A DNA stretch of 42,091 nucleotides from an uncultured Lachnospiraceae bacterium (GCA_910589265.1 CAJUTQ010000045.1:1-42091), one strand, 5' to 3'; numbered from the stretch's first letter, positions 1-7,991 are shown. Numbers and translations are program-made. Notes: a model not told the origin generated them from the sequence alone.

Positions 1-50
1 GCCTTTTGAAATCATTACTCCGCAGGAGCATATCAAAAAACACAATGCTG

Positions 51-317
51 CTAAATGCGACATAGCCGCATAAAATACTGTAAATCCAACGAATCAATAT
101 CTTTTGAAAAAATGATATTTTCACCAAGGGGTAAGTGCGCCTTTTTTGCTTTAAAAATAATTTCGATTTTTCTCATTTTGCTATTGACATTTATTAGCTG
201 GACTATATATCCAAGGAAAAAGGTTATTCCCATTGTTGCAACGATTACTTTTCCCCTTTCCAGCCCATATTGGACAATCTCGTCTCTTTCCTCCTTGGAC
301 ATCTCGTTTCCACTCAT
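51..317 (-). pseudogene. AgrB-like peptide-processing membrane protease, N-terminal fragment
   Basis: The ORF encodes 88 residues and starts 3 nt after the agrD stop, so it is translationally linked to agrD. The first ~40 residues look like the start of AgrB: an acidic KEERDEIVQYGLE segment followed by a hydrophobic stretch (VIVATMGITFFLGYIVQLI). AgrB is the integral membrane cysteine protease that trims AgrD and closes the thiolactone ring, and is usually about 190-210 residues with a conserved His and Cys (GGxHA...C). Here the sequence after residue 40 turns hydrophilic and stops at 51, and no GGxHA motif is visible. Shifted frames beyond the stop stay open to the window edge, but none gives a convincing AgrB. 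I infer a truncated or recombined agrB. A genuine small single-pass membrane protein is the alternative. Confidence 0.5.
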
Positions 318-320
318 TTT

Positions 321-461
321 TTAAAACTTCCTTAATTTTTTTACTGATTTTGGTACTGTAGGCTGATATGTGATGAAAGGACATGCTGTGTTCGCATCCC
401 TAAGAGCTATTTTCAATGCCACTGCCTCTACCAATTTTTTCATACTTTTTTCTTTGTTCAT
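321..461 (-). CDS. agrD: AgrD cyclic lactone autoinducer peptide precursor
   Basis: This 46-residue ORF (ATG at 461, stop TAA at 323-321) has the full AgrD architecture. A short basic amphipathic N-terminal leader (MNKEKSMKKLVEAVALKIAL) is followed by the peptide core ANTACPFIT and a recognition tail YQPTVPKSVKKLRKF. The YQPxxP...KKLRKF tail is typical of clostridial AgrD. By analogy with the C. difficile peptide (core ending in CPWII before HQPKVP), the mature signal should carry a five-residue thiolactone ring Cys27-Pro-Phe-Ile-Thr31 with a short N-terminal tail. The ribosome binding site GAGAGG lies 10 nt upstream. It sits directly before the AgrB-like fragment and downstream of agrA-agrC, behind its own promoter. 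The exact ends of the mature peptide are inferred. Confidence 0.88.
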   Translation of the reverse strand: MNKEKSMKKLVEAVALKIALRDANTACPFITYQPTVPKSVKKLRKF

Positions 462-505
462 CCGTTTTGTTCCTCTCTTTCTTTGAATTTATATTTCTTT
501 TGACT

Positions 506-573
506 CTTATAGCATAACATATTTTTTCTCCCTTTTTGGACACATGGCGAAAACAGCATGTATTCGGGCGAAA
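506..573 (-). promoter_or_regulatory. agrD promoter with 21-bp-spaced direct repeats, candidate AgrA site
   Basis: On the minus strand an extended -10 (TGCTATAAG, with TATAAG at 511-506) lies 45 nt before the agrD start, with no good -35. Two identical heptamers TTTCGCC occur at 573-567 and 552-546, exactly 21 bp apart, about 50 and 70 bp upstream of the expected transcription start. Two direct repeats one or two helical turns apart upstream of a weak -35 is how LytTR regulators such as AgrA activate promoters. That AgrA binds here is inference. Confidence 0.55.
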
Positions 574-611
574 AAAACTTGTACTCTTTTGATGTTTTAC
601 TAAAAAACAGT

Positions 612-660
612 AAAAAAGGTGCAGTCACATCTCTATTTCTGTTGCAACTGCACCTTTTTT
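612..660. terminator. Bidirectional terminator between agrC and agrD
   Basis: A 14-bp perfect inverted repeat (AAAAAAGGTGCAGT / ACTGCACCTTTTTT) at 612-625 and 647-660 has a loop of 21 nt. Because the arms begin with A and end with T runs, the hairpin works as a Rho-independent terminator on both strands. It ends the agrA-agrC transcript and separates it from the agrD unit. Confidence 0.85.
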
Positions 661-723
661 TGTTTTTTAATTAATAATTTTGTAAATAATTTAATGTTTT
701 TGTAATATCTTTTTTCCTCCCTT

Positions 724-2001
724 TCACGCCAATTCTTCTTTTGATAAGGGAACATACATGATAATTTTCACGTCAAAACGATTTTTCTCTTCTGTAATTT
801 CCATAGAGCCATCATAAGAGTCCAGTATTTTTTTTACATTTTGCAAACCGATTCCATGGCCCTTCCTCTCCTTCTTGCTCGTCAGGTAAACCCCTCCCTT
901 TTTCAAAAGCTTATGAGCATAACTATTCATAATATGAAGAAAAAGCATTCCTCTATCATAGCTTACAGTAAGGGACAAATACTTTTCCTCTGTATTGCTG
1001 GCAGCCAATATAGCATTATCTAGGAGATTACCAAGAATAACATTTAAATCAAAGCTTTCTACATTCATCTCTTTTGGCACATTTACTTTAAATTCTACCT
1101 CCTTAAGCTCTTCCTTTGCCTTATGAAGCATATAATTCAAAATACTGTCAACATCCTTATTTCCACTATAAATATATTCTTCAGGGTTTTCCATGAACAT
1201 TTTCATATTATGGATGTACTTTTCAATCTCCTTATTTTCATTCCTATTTGCCATTGCCAACAACTCATGGAGATGATGCTTCATATCATGCTCCAAAGCC
1301 CGAATTTCCTTCTCTGACTTCATTAATACTTGTAATTGATTGGCATAGCTTGCAGCCTGCTTTTCAAAAACTGTCTTCTCTTCCATCTTTACATAGTAAT
1401 CCAACAATACATTATACAAATGGAGCATCAGAAGATTCATGAATAGTATCCCTGCACTTTCTCCAATGAAAAAAAGTCTGTGGTGGAATCCTTCCATGAA
1501 CATCATCAAAAGGAGGAGAATACTCAATGCAGGTATAAATAATAAAATGCCGCAGTATGGCGGCGTAAATGTATGTCCCTTTTTTCTTATTATTACAAAT
1601 CTTTCTATGAAAAGTTCACATATACAAATGAGAAAGACGGTTACAAAGGGAGCAATGATAGGATATCCTTCCCCTATTACATAATTAGATAAGGAATAAA
1701 CAGATAAAACGTCACATAACATTTGCAGACTGTACAAAAAAAGAGAAATGAATACTTTCTTCTTCTGCCCTCCCTTATAAAACTGGGTAATAACATACAA
1801 TAGGAGTAAGTTAAGAACCATATTTCCCATAAGAGATGAAAAAGTAACGTGGACCCACGAAGTAAGAAGAAAAAATACACAGTAAACTCCTATTTCTATA
1901 GACTTCCTCTCCTCCTTTTTTTCAAAAAAGATAGTCATAAATCTCTTGATAACATAAGTCCTAAATAAATTTGTACACAAAGCTGTCCCTATTTCAAACA
2001 T
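724..2001 (-). CDS. agrC: AgrC-like sensor histidine kinase
   Basis: A 425-residue peptide-sensing histidine kinase of the AgrC family (HPK10 type). The N-terminal ~200 residues hold about six hydrophobic membrane segments, which form the sensor for the cyclic peptide. A coiled linker follows, then the H-box with His238 in LEHDMKHHLHE, an N-box LGNLLDNAI near 323-331 and a G-box GHGIGLQNV near 381, typical of the short AgrC-type GHKL ATPase. The start chosen is the ATG that overlaps the agrA stop (GGATAATATG), with GGGAGAGGATGGG as ribosome binding site; an upstream in-frame start at 2049 has less support. It follows agrA directly, indicating one operon. The ligand is presumably the peptide from agrD downstream. 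Confidence 0.9.
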   Translation of the reverse strand: MFEIGTALCTNLFRTYVIKRFMTIFFEKKEERKSIEIGVYCVFFLLTSWVHVTFSSLMGNMVLNLLLLYVITQFYKGGQKKKVFISLFLYSLQMLCDVLSVYSLSNYVIGEGYPIIAPFVTVFLICICELFIERFVIIRKKGHTFTPPYCGILLFIPALSILLLLMMFMEGFHHRLFFIGESAGILFMNLLMLHLYNVLLDYYVKMEEKTVFEKQAASYANQLQVLMKSEKEIRALEHDMKHHLHELLAMANRNENKEIEKYIHNMKMFMENPEEYIYSGNKDVDSILNYMLHKAKEELKEVEFKVNVPKEMNVESFDLNVILGNLLDNAILAASNTEEKYLSLTVSYDRGMLFLHIMNSYAHKLLKKGGVYLTSKKERKGHGIGLQNVKKILDSYDGSMEITEEKNRFDVKIIMYVPLSKEELA

Positions 2002-2002
2002 A

Positions 2003-2722
2003 TTATCCCATCCTCTCCCATTTGTATTCCATAATTTTACTTCTAGCATACTTTCTGTATGTGCGGCTTATATTAATGGAGGAGCCGTCCATCATATTCA
2101 CAAATTCGTAGGAACACCGCGCCACATAATCCAAATTAATTAAAAAAGAACGGTGAATAAATATAAAACTCGTTGTTACTTTTTTTGCAACATCTTTCAG
2201 CTTTCCATTAAAGTGTATCTTTTTATTTTTTAAAACGATCACAACCTTTTTATTGTCACTGTAAAAATAAATAATATCTTTAAATGGAACTTTATAATAT
2301 TCTCCTTTTATGCTATATGCAAAATTTTTGTTTTTCATTTCCATTATATGGACCCAGCGAAGCGCTGCTCTCCATACTTTCTTTTCGTCTAAGGGCTTCA
2401 TAAGAAACTCCAAAGGCTGTATTTTAAAAAGACTCATGGCATAGCTGCTTTTCGAAGAAATATAAATAATTTCTGTTTCTACATTTTCCAAGGAGTTCCT
2501 AATAAAATCCCCAATAATCACTCCATTGGTGGTTATTAACTCAATATCTAAAAACAACAGGTCAAGCTCTAATCCCTCCTCCAAAGCATCGCATAATTCC
2601 TCTCCAGAATGCCATATGCGCATATTCATTTTCATTTGTATTTTGTCCCCGAATTTTTGTACCTTTTCTTCCAAATCTTCACATGTTAATTTTTCATCAT
2701 CACATATTCCAATATTAAACAT
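2003..2722 (-). CDS. agrA: AgrA-like LytTR response regulator
   Basis: A 239-residue response regulator. The receiver domain (about residues 1-120) shows the acidic pocket CDDE at 7-10 and the phosphoacceptor Asp59 in LLFLDIEL. The C-terminal third is a LytTR DNA-binding domain (KDIIYFYSDNKKVVIV, SFIFIHRSFLINLDYV). This pairing is diagnostic of AgrA/ComE-type regulators that bind paired direct repeats. The ATG at 2722 is preferred over an upstream GTG at 2731, which would abut the GGAGGG site with 1 nt spacing. It is first in the operon with agrC, with a sigma-A-type promoter upstream. The likely target is the agrD promoter at 506-573. Confidence 0.9.
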   Translation of the reverse strand: MFNIGICDDEKLTCEDLEEKVQKFGDKIQMKMNMRIWHSGEELCDALEEGLELDLLFLDIELITTNGVIIGDFIRNSLENVETEIIYISSKSSYAMSLFKIQPLEFLMKPLDEKKVWRAALRWVHIMEMKNKNFAYSIKGEYYKVPFKDIIYFYSDNKKVVIVLKNKKIHFNGKLKDVAKKVTTSFIFIHRSFLINLDYVARCSYEFVNMMDGSSINISRTYRKYARSKIMEYKWERMG

Positions 2723-2751
2723 ATTAACCACCCTCCATTGTATTACTATAT

Positions 2752-2780
2752 ATTCTACATGTTTATCTTGGCTTTTTCAA
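2752..2780 (-). promoter_or_regulatory. Promoter of agrA-agrC
   Basis: On the minus strand TTGAAA (2780-2775) and TAGAAT (2757-2752) are separated by 17 bp and lie 29 bp upstream of the agrA start, fitting a housekeeping sigma factor. The TTTCGCC repeats seen upstream of agrD are not present here. Confidence 0.6.
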
Positions 2781-2823
2781 TGAAAATGTAGAAATTCTAC
2801 CTATTTTGGAGAAAAAGGTTGTT

Positions 2824-3016
2824 TTTTGTCATATAAAAAAGGGCATTGCAACATCATCAAACGGAACATTGTTTTTATAACAAAATAGGAATTGTACTCT
2901 GTTCCATCATTCATCTTAATATTTTTATAATCTTACTTGAAACTTCATAGTCACTTCGAATATCTAGTCTTAGTAAGCCACAGCTTGTTAAATAGTCAAA
3001 GGAAGATATATTTGCC
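2824..3016 (-). pseudogene. Decayed coding remnant, family unknown
   Basis: The stretch between agrA and the GNAT pseudogene translates on the minus strand into plausible protein in two pieces. One is ANISSFDYLTSCGLLRLDIR continuing to a TGA stop. The other, in an overlapping frame, includes MNDGTEYNSYFVIKTMF. The pieces join across a single frame change and lack an initiation signal. I do not recognise the family. It may be chance, but the amino acid composition is protein-like and the adjacent region also carries a broken gene. Confidence 0.3.
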
Positions 3017-3093
3017 ATCCACTTTACATCTTAAGAACAACAAAGATTTTTGATACAATGAAACTTTCTTATTTAGGAGGCGACACTCCTATG

Positions 3094-3558
3094 AATGCTT
3101 ATGTGGATTTAACCCATGTTGTGCTGGAAACAGATAGATTGATACTCCGTTTTTGGAGTAAGAAGAATTTGGAAAATTTTTACGAATATGCAAAAGTTGA
3201 TGGAGTAGATCAAATGGCTGGCTAGAAACCTCATGCCTCCATTCAGGAATCAGAAACAATATTGCTCTCCTTTATCAAAGAAAAAAAGTATTTGCTTTGA
3301 AATGAAAGGAGAAGCATAAAGTAATTGGGGAAATGGCTTCATGACTGAAGCAGTAAAAAGAGTTATTTTATTTTGTTTTGCTTTGAAGAAGAAAACTATG
3401 ACTTTTTACTGCGCAGCCATAGAAGCACAAATCATCTATCGAAAAAAGTGATAGAAAAATGTGATTTTCCATTTTTAAAGGAATGTGGAAAAAGAACATG
3501 GAATGGCAAAGAACATATTTTCTTGTACTATATATTATATCCTTTAAAAAATAAATAG
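3094..3558 (+). pseudogene. GNAT N-acetyltransferase, disrupted
   Basis: A good ribosome binding site (TAGGAGG) precedes an ATG at 3094 that opens a GNAT-type reading frame (LETDRLILRFWSKKNLENFY, typical of RimJ/RimL-like acetyltransferases). The frame hits a stop within MAG*KPHAS, where a Trp codon is expected, and continues in the same frame to KEKK. It resumes out of frame with GFMTEAVKRVILFCF and finally VIEKCDFPFLKECGKRTWNG to LKNK at 3558. The acetyl-CoA-binding middle appears to be missing by a deletion of roughly 30-40 codons. At least one nonsense mutation, one frameshift and one deletion make it non-functional. Confidence 0.8.
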
Positions 3559-3645
3559 CCCTATATTAGAGAAAGCTTTAGAGACAAAATATGTATAAAT
3601 AATCTTTTGTCTTTTCTAAGTCATCTACATACATTGGAATATATA

Positions 3646-4284
3646 TTATCCCTCTGCTTTATTTTTCTCCATATCCTTCCAAGATTCTGAATCAAAGGTT
3701 CTGTCTTTGAAGTAGTAAGCTCTGTCCTCTTCTGTAATTTCACGGATAATCCTGCAAGGATTACCTGCTGCAATCCTATTATTAGGAATGTCTTTTGTCA
3801 CTACGCTCCCTGCTCCAATTACTACATTATTTCCAATAGTAACTCCTGGAAGTATGACCGAATTGCCTCCTATCCATACATTATTACCAATGGTGACAGG
3901 TATTCCATATTCATATCCAGAATTGCGGCTGTCTGGATGAATAGGGTGTCCAGCTGTATAAATAGATACGTTTGGTGCAATTTGTGCATTTGCTCCAATG
4001 GTGACCTTACCTACATCCAAAATCGTCAGATTATAGTTAGCAAAAAAAGAATCTCCTACTTCAATGTTCCAGCCATAGTCGCAGTGAAAAGGGGGCTCTA
4101 TCCAAATATTTTCCCCTGTTTTTCCAAATAACCTTTTGAGTAGTCTTGGAATCTCTCCCCTCTCTTTTGGCGGAAGAAAATTCAATTCATAAATCTTTTC
4201 CTTACAGGCTTCCCTCTCTTCTTCCAGACCATCAAGCCATGCCTTATAGGGCAGACTGTTTAGCATTCTTTCTTTTTGGTTCAT
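3646..4284 (-). CDS. Maltose/galactoside O-acetyltransferase family protein
   Basis: A 212-residue hexapeptide-repeat acetyltransferase of the Maa/LacA/NodL type, which transfers acetyl from acetyl-CoA to a hydroxyl of a sugar. The N-terminal Mac domain (YKAWLDGLEEEREACKEKIYELN) is followed by a left-handed beta-helix of repeats (IGANAQIAPNVSIYT, IGNNVWIGGNSVILPGVTIG, NNVVIGAGSVVTKDIP). The catalytic His lies in YTAGHPIHP, and the C-terminal GNPCRIIREI is conserved. The length matches the family. The start ATG has AAGGAGG 6 nt upstream. It is flanked by non-coding or decayed DNA, so it is probably monocistronic. The acceptor sugar cannot be read from sequence. Confidence 0.9.
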   Translation of the reverse strand: MNQKERMLNSLPYKAWLDGLEEEREACKEKIYELNFLPPKERGEIPRLLKRLFGKTGENIWIEPPFHCDYGWNIEVGDSFFANYNLTILDVGKVTIGANAQIAPNVSIYTAGHPIHPDSRNSGYEYGIPVTIGNNVWIGGNSVILPGVTIGNNVVIGAGSVVTKDIPNNRIAAGNPCRIIREITEEDRAYYFKDRTFDSESWKDMEKNKAEG

Positions 4285-4722
4285 AAATCCTCCTTATTAT
4301 GCTTTATGATTAGATTGTTCATTGTTTGTAATGACAGTAAAAACAGATGTTATATCATCTCGTCTACATTTATTATAAAACAAAGGATCCCAAGTTGGAA
4401 GATGTACAGTAAACAGTCTCTTTGTTTCAAGTTCACTGACAGCAGCAATACTCTTTCCTTAAAGTGATGCCATATGCAGTTCCTAGTATTTGATGAATTC
4501 ATGGTTCATTTCCTCATGTATCTGTCTGCATACCCTTTTTCTTTCTTAGGAAAGCTGTTCTCTTTCATACTCCATTGTAACCATGTCTTTCCTATAATAT
4601 AAAAATGGAGTCATTGCTCCATAGGTGTTTTCTCATCTATGGTGCAACAACTCCCCTATTTTAAAATCTTTCTCTTACTTATCCAACACATTCGTTAAAT
4701 AAATCTTCAAAAATGCATCCTC
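4285..4722. other. Intergenic stretch without a recognisable intact gene
   Basis: No ORF with a start signal and protein-like content was found. A short hairpin (ATGGAG / CTCCAT, near 4605-4622) and fragments of minus-strand protein-like sequence interrupted by stops suggest decayed DNA, but nothing can be assigned. Confidence 0.4.
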
Positions 4723-5313
4723 CTATGCTGCGACTGTGGCAACTAAGCTGATAACCCCATTTACTACATACATATAATCTACATAAAACTGATAAAAGGC
4801 TGTTCTTGTCTGCCCATCCAATATTCCTGTTACAGGGCAGGGATATCCTAATTCATTTAATTCCTGCTGAATCTGAAGAATATAAGCAGGATCCCCGTTT
4901 GCCTCCAGCAAAGCTAGTTCTTCCATAAACTTCTGATTCACCCCTAAAGTCATTTCCTGCTGCACCTGGGCAATATAAGCTAAATTCGCCTGTTGCTCTT
5001 GTGTCATTCCCTTAGTCTGGCCTATTTGGAGCATGGCCGCCTGCTGAGCCTGAAGATTGGAAAGTACTTGTGCTTGATAAGCTTGTTCCTGTTGGGCCTG
5101 AAGGGCTAGAGCCTGTTGAGCTTGAAGGGCCGCTGCCTGCTGGGCTTGTAAAGCTAAGTCCTGCTGGGCCTGTAAGGCGGCTGCCTGCTGCTCTTGTGTG
5201 AGTACACTGGCTTCTACTTTTACAGTAAAGGGATTTCCTGGGCAAAAGCTCCCTCCTATTGTTAATAAACCTGATACAGCGCCAATGACAAGTTTTGTTA
5301 TAAATTTCCCCAC
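4723..5313 (-). CDS. Secreted Gln/Ala-repeat protein with peptidoglycan-binding-like C-terminus
   Basis: A 196-residue protein starting at a GTG with AAGGAGG 7 nt upstream. A hydrophobic N-terminus (FITKLVIGAVSGLLTIGG) suggests a signal peptide, perhaps cleaved near VEA-SV (residues 33-37). Residues ~45-94 are an octapeptide repeat, consensus ALQAQQxx, about six copies with the last two diverged. A second Gln-rich segment (MTQEQQANLAYIAQVQQEM) follows. The C-terminal ~50 residues (ILQIQQELNELGYPCPVTG and DGQTRTAFYQFY) match the pattern of PG_binding_1 domains, which bind peptidoglycan. I infer a cell-wall-associated protein with an extended helical spacer. The exact role is unknown. It lies downstream of clpB, separated by about 95 nt. 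Confidence 0.7.
   Translation of the reverse strand: MGKFITKLVIGAVSGLLTIGGSFCPGNPFTVKVEASVLTQEQQAAALQAQQDLALQAQQAAALQAQQALALQAQQEQAYQAQVLSNLQAQQAAMLQIGQTKGMTQEQQANLAYIAQVQQEMTLGVNQKFMEELALLEANGDPAYILQIQQELNELGYPCPVTGILDGQTRTAFYQFYVDYMYVVNGVISLVATVAA
5038..5181 (-). repeat. 24-bp coding tandem repeat (ALQAQQxx octapeptides)
   Basis: About six consecutive 24-bp units encode residues 45-92 of the Gln/Ala-rich secreted protein. The first four (D, A, A and E variants of LQAQQ) are nearly identical in protein sequence; the fifth and sixth are diverged. Such in-frame repeats can change copy number by slippage without frameshift. Confidence 0.8.
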
Positions 5314-5408
5314 TCTGGTTCCTCCTTTTTACTTCTGTACACTTTTCTCTTCGTTTCTAATATCAGGTATTATTATACTATATTTTTCTAGTCTTATAAA
5401 CATTCTTT

Positions 5409-7991
5409 TTATTTCTTCCTTGCCCTTATCTCCCCTTCTTTCACATCTATTAAAATCGTATCTCCCATATCTACTTCCCCTGATAAAATGAGTCTCGCCG
5501 TACTTGTCTCCACAGATTTCTGGATGTACCTCTTTAAAGGTCTTGCCCCATAAACAGGGTCATAACCTTCCTCTGCAATACAATTTTTCGCCTCATCTGT
5601 CAGCTCAATGTTCAGTTCCTTTTCCTTAAGGCGTTTGTTCAAATCTTTTATGAGAAGTTCAATTATTCCTCCAATATTTTCTCTTGTCAAAGGTTTAAAG
5701 AAAATTATCTCATCCAGCCTGTTTAAAAATTCTGGGCGAAAACGGGCTTGAAGCTCTGACATAACCCCCTCTTTTGCCTCTTTGGAAATGGTTTTATCTT
5801 TTTGAATTCCTTCCAGCAAATACGCAGAACCAATGTTGGATGTCATAATCAAAATTGTATTTTTAAAGTCTACCGTTCTTCCTTGGGAATCTGTAATGCG
5901 CCCATCGTCCAACACTTGGAGAAGAACATTAAACACATCCGAATGGGCTTTTTCAATTTCATCAAAAAGGACGACCGAATATGGCCTTCTTCTCACAGCC
6001 TCCGTAAGCTGTCCTCCTTCCTCATATCCCACATATCCAGGAGGCGCTCCAATGAGTCTAGATACAGAATGCTTTTCCATATACTCACTCATATCAATGC
6101 GAACCATATTTTGTTCATTGTCAAATAAATTTTCAGCCAGAGCTTTTGCCAATTCTGTCTTTCCTACTCCTGTAGGGCCTAAAAACAAAAAGGAACCAAT
6201 GGGTTTTGTCAAATCTTTAATGCCTGCCTTTGAACGGAGAATAGCTTCTGTCACCTTTGTCACTCCCTCCTCTTGTCCAATGACCCTTTTATGAAGTTCC
6301 TCATCTAAGTGAAGTACCTTACTTCTCTCCCCCTCTGTGAGCTTTGATACAGGAATACCTGTCCAGCGGGATACGATTTTTGCAATTTCATCATCCGTTA
6401 CACTTTCATGGGCCAGACTCATCTGTGTCTGTTTGATCCTCTCCTCCTCTATTTCCAACTGTTGTTTTAAACTGGGAAGTTTGCCATAACTTAATTCCGC
6501 TGCCTCCTCTAAGTTCCCTTCTCTTTGGGCAATTTGTATCTGGTTATTTACAGCTTCTATTTCCTCTCTCATTTTCTGAAGCTTTTCTATGGAAGCTTTC
6601 TCATTATCCCACTGGGCTTTCATAATGTTAAACTTATCTTTCCACTCAGCCAATTCCTTTTGTAAAGACTCAAGACGTTCTTTGCTTAACCGGTCATCCT
6701 CCTTTTTCAAAGCAGCCTCCTCTATTTCCAACTGCATAATTTTTCTCTGCAATTCGTCTAATTCTGTTGGCATGGAATCTAACTCTGTCTTAATAAGGGC
6801 ACATGCCTCATCTACTAAGTCAATGGCTTTATCAGGTAAAAAGCGGTCAGAAATATATCGATTGGATAAGGCAGCGGCAGATACTAAGGCAGCATCCGTT
6901 ATTTTTACCCCATGGAAGACTTCATATCGTTCCTTTAATCCTCTTAAAATGGAAATAGTATCTTCCACTGTAGGTTCGTCTACCATGACTGGCTGGAACC
7001 TCCTCTCAAGAGCTGCATCTTTTTCAATGTACTGTCTGTATTCATCTAAGGTGGTAGCTCCAATACAATGGAGTTCTCCTCTGGCCAGCATAGGCTTTAA
7101 CATATTTCCCGCATCCATTGCCCCATCGGTTTTGCCAGCTCCTACAATTGTATGGAGTTCGTCAATAAATAAAATAATTTGTCCATTGCTGTTTTTTACA
7201 TCTTCTAATACTGCTTTTAGACGTTCTTCAAACTCTCCCCGATACTTTGCTCCAGCTACTAAGGCACCCATATCTAAGGCAAATATCTTCTTATCTTTTA
7301 GTCCCTCAGGAACATCCCCTCTTACAATTCTCTGGGCCAAGCCTTCCACTGCTGCTGTCTTTCCTACTCCTGGCTCTCCAATTAAGACAGGATTGTTCTT
7401 TGTCTTTCTCGACAATATTCTTACAATATTTCGAATTTCCCCATCTCTTCCAATCACTGGATCCAGCTTCTGGTTTCTTGCCCTGTCCACCAAGTCCTGT
7501 CCATATTTTTCTAATGTGTCATAGGTAGCTTCCGGGTTGTCGCTAGTCACTCTTTGATTTCCCCGCACCGTTGATAAAGCCTTTAAGAATCGCTCCCTTG
7601 TAATTCCATATTCTTTCCAAATTTCTTTCAAGGCAGGGTTTGGATATTTCAACAAGGACAAAAAGAGATGCTCTACAGAAACATATTCATCTCCCATTTG
7701 ATTTGCCTCTTCCTCAGCATGGATCAGCGCCTTGTTCAACTGCTGCCCCATGTAAAGCTGTCCTCCTTGTACCTTGACCCTTTTGTCCAAATAGTCTTCC
7801 ACTCTGTGTAGAAAATGATTTGTGTGGATTTCCATTTTCTCCATTAATTTTAAAATTAAACTATCCTCTGTTTTGAGGAGAGCGAATAGTAAATGCTCTT
7901 GTTCCAATTCCTGATTTCCATATTCATAAGCCCATTTCTCGCAGTCATTCACTGCCTGGATCGATTTCTGAGTAAATTTACGAATGTTCAT
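5409..7991 (-). CDS. clpB: ATP-dependent disaggregase ClpB
   Basis: At 860 residues this is a full-length ClpB/Hsp104 chaperone, which threads aggregated proteins through a hexameric ring together with DnaK. In order: an N-terminal Clp-N double repeat (about 1-145), AAA-1 with Walker A GEPGVGKTA and Walker B ILFIDELHT, the long coiled-coil middle domain (about 395-520) that separates ClpB from ClpA/ClpC, AAA-2 with GPTGVGKTE and VVLFDEIEKAH, and the ClpB C-terminal domain. The ClpP-docking IGF loop is not obvious, as expected. The start ATG follows GGAGGG by 6 nt. A sigma-A promoter lies upstream; no CIRCE element (TTAGCACTC-N9-GAGTGCTAA) was seen. Confidence 0.97.
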   Translation of the reverse strand: MNIRKFTQKSIQAVNDCEKWAYEYGNQELEQEHLLFALLKTEDSLILKLMEKMEIHTNHFLHRVEDYLDKRVKVQGGQLYMGQQLNKALIHAEEEANQMGDEYVSVEHLFLSLLKYPNPALKEIWKEYGITRERFLKALSTVRGNQRVTSDNPEATYDTLEKYGQDLVDRARNQKLDPVIGRDGEIRNIVRILSRKTKNNPVLIGEPGVGKTAAVEGLAQRIVRGDVPEGLKDKKIFALDMGALVAGAKYRGEFEERLKAVLEDVKNSNGQIILFIDELHTIVGAGKTDGAMDAGNMLKPMLARGELHCIGATTLDEYRQYIEKDAALERRFQPVMVDEPTVEDTISILRGLKERYEVFHGVKITDAALVSAAALSNRYISDRFLPDKAIDLVDEACALIKTELDSMPTELDELQRKIMQLEIEEAALKKEDDRLSKERLESLQKELAEWKDKFNIMKAQWDNEKASIEKLQKMREEIEAVNNQIQIAQREGNLEEAAELSYGKLPSLKQQLEIEEERIKQTQMSLAHESVTDDEIAKIVSRWTGIPVSKLTEGERSKVLHLDEELHKRVIGQEEGVTKVTEAILRSKAGIKDLTKPIGSFLFLGPTGVGKTELAKALAENLFDNEQNMVRIDMSEYMEKHSVSRLIGAPPGYVGYEEGGQLTEAVRRRPYSVVLFDEIEKAHSDVFNVLLQVLDDGRITDSQGRTVDFKNTILIMTSNIGSAYLLEGIQKDKTISKEAKEGVMSELQARFRPEFLNRLDEIIFFKPLTRENIGGIIELLIKDLNKRLKEKELNIELTDEAKNCIAEEGYDPVYGARPLKRYIQKSVETSTARLILSGEVDMGDTILIDVKEGEIRARKK

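Noticed and set aside
3373..3558. Independent small gene on the plus strand
   Set aside because: It is the out-of-frame 3' part of the broken GNAT acetyltransferase.
5038..5181. Possible CRISPR-like array
   Set aside because: The repeats are contiguous 24-bp coding units without spacers.
5012..5245. Second minus-strand frame rich in Ser, Gly and Pro inside the Gln/Ala-repeat gene
   Set aside because: It is the frame-shifted reading of the 24-bp repeats and has no initiation signal.
6589..7524. Long plus-strand frame (311 codons) opposite clpB
   Set aside because: Ser/Leu-rich composition typical of an antisense shadow, no ribosome binding site, and clpB on the other strand is fully conserved.
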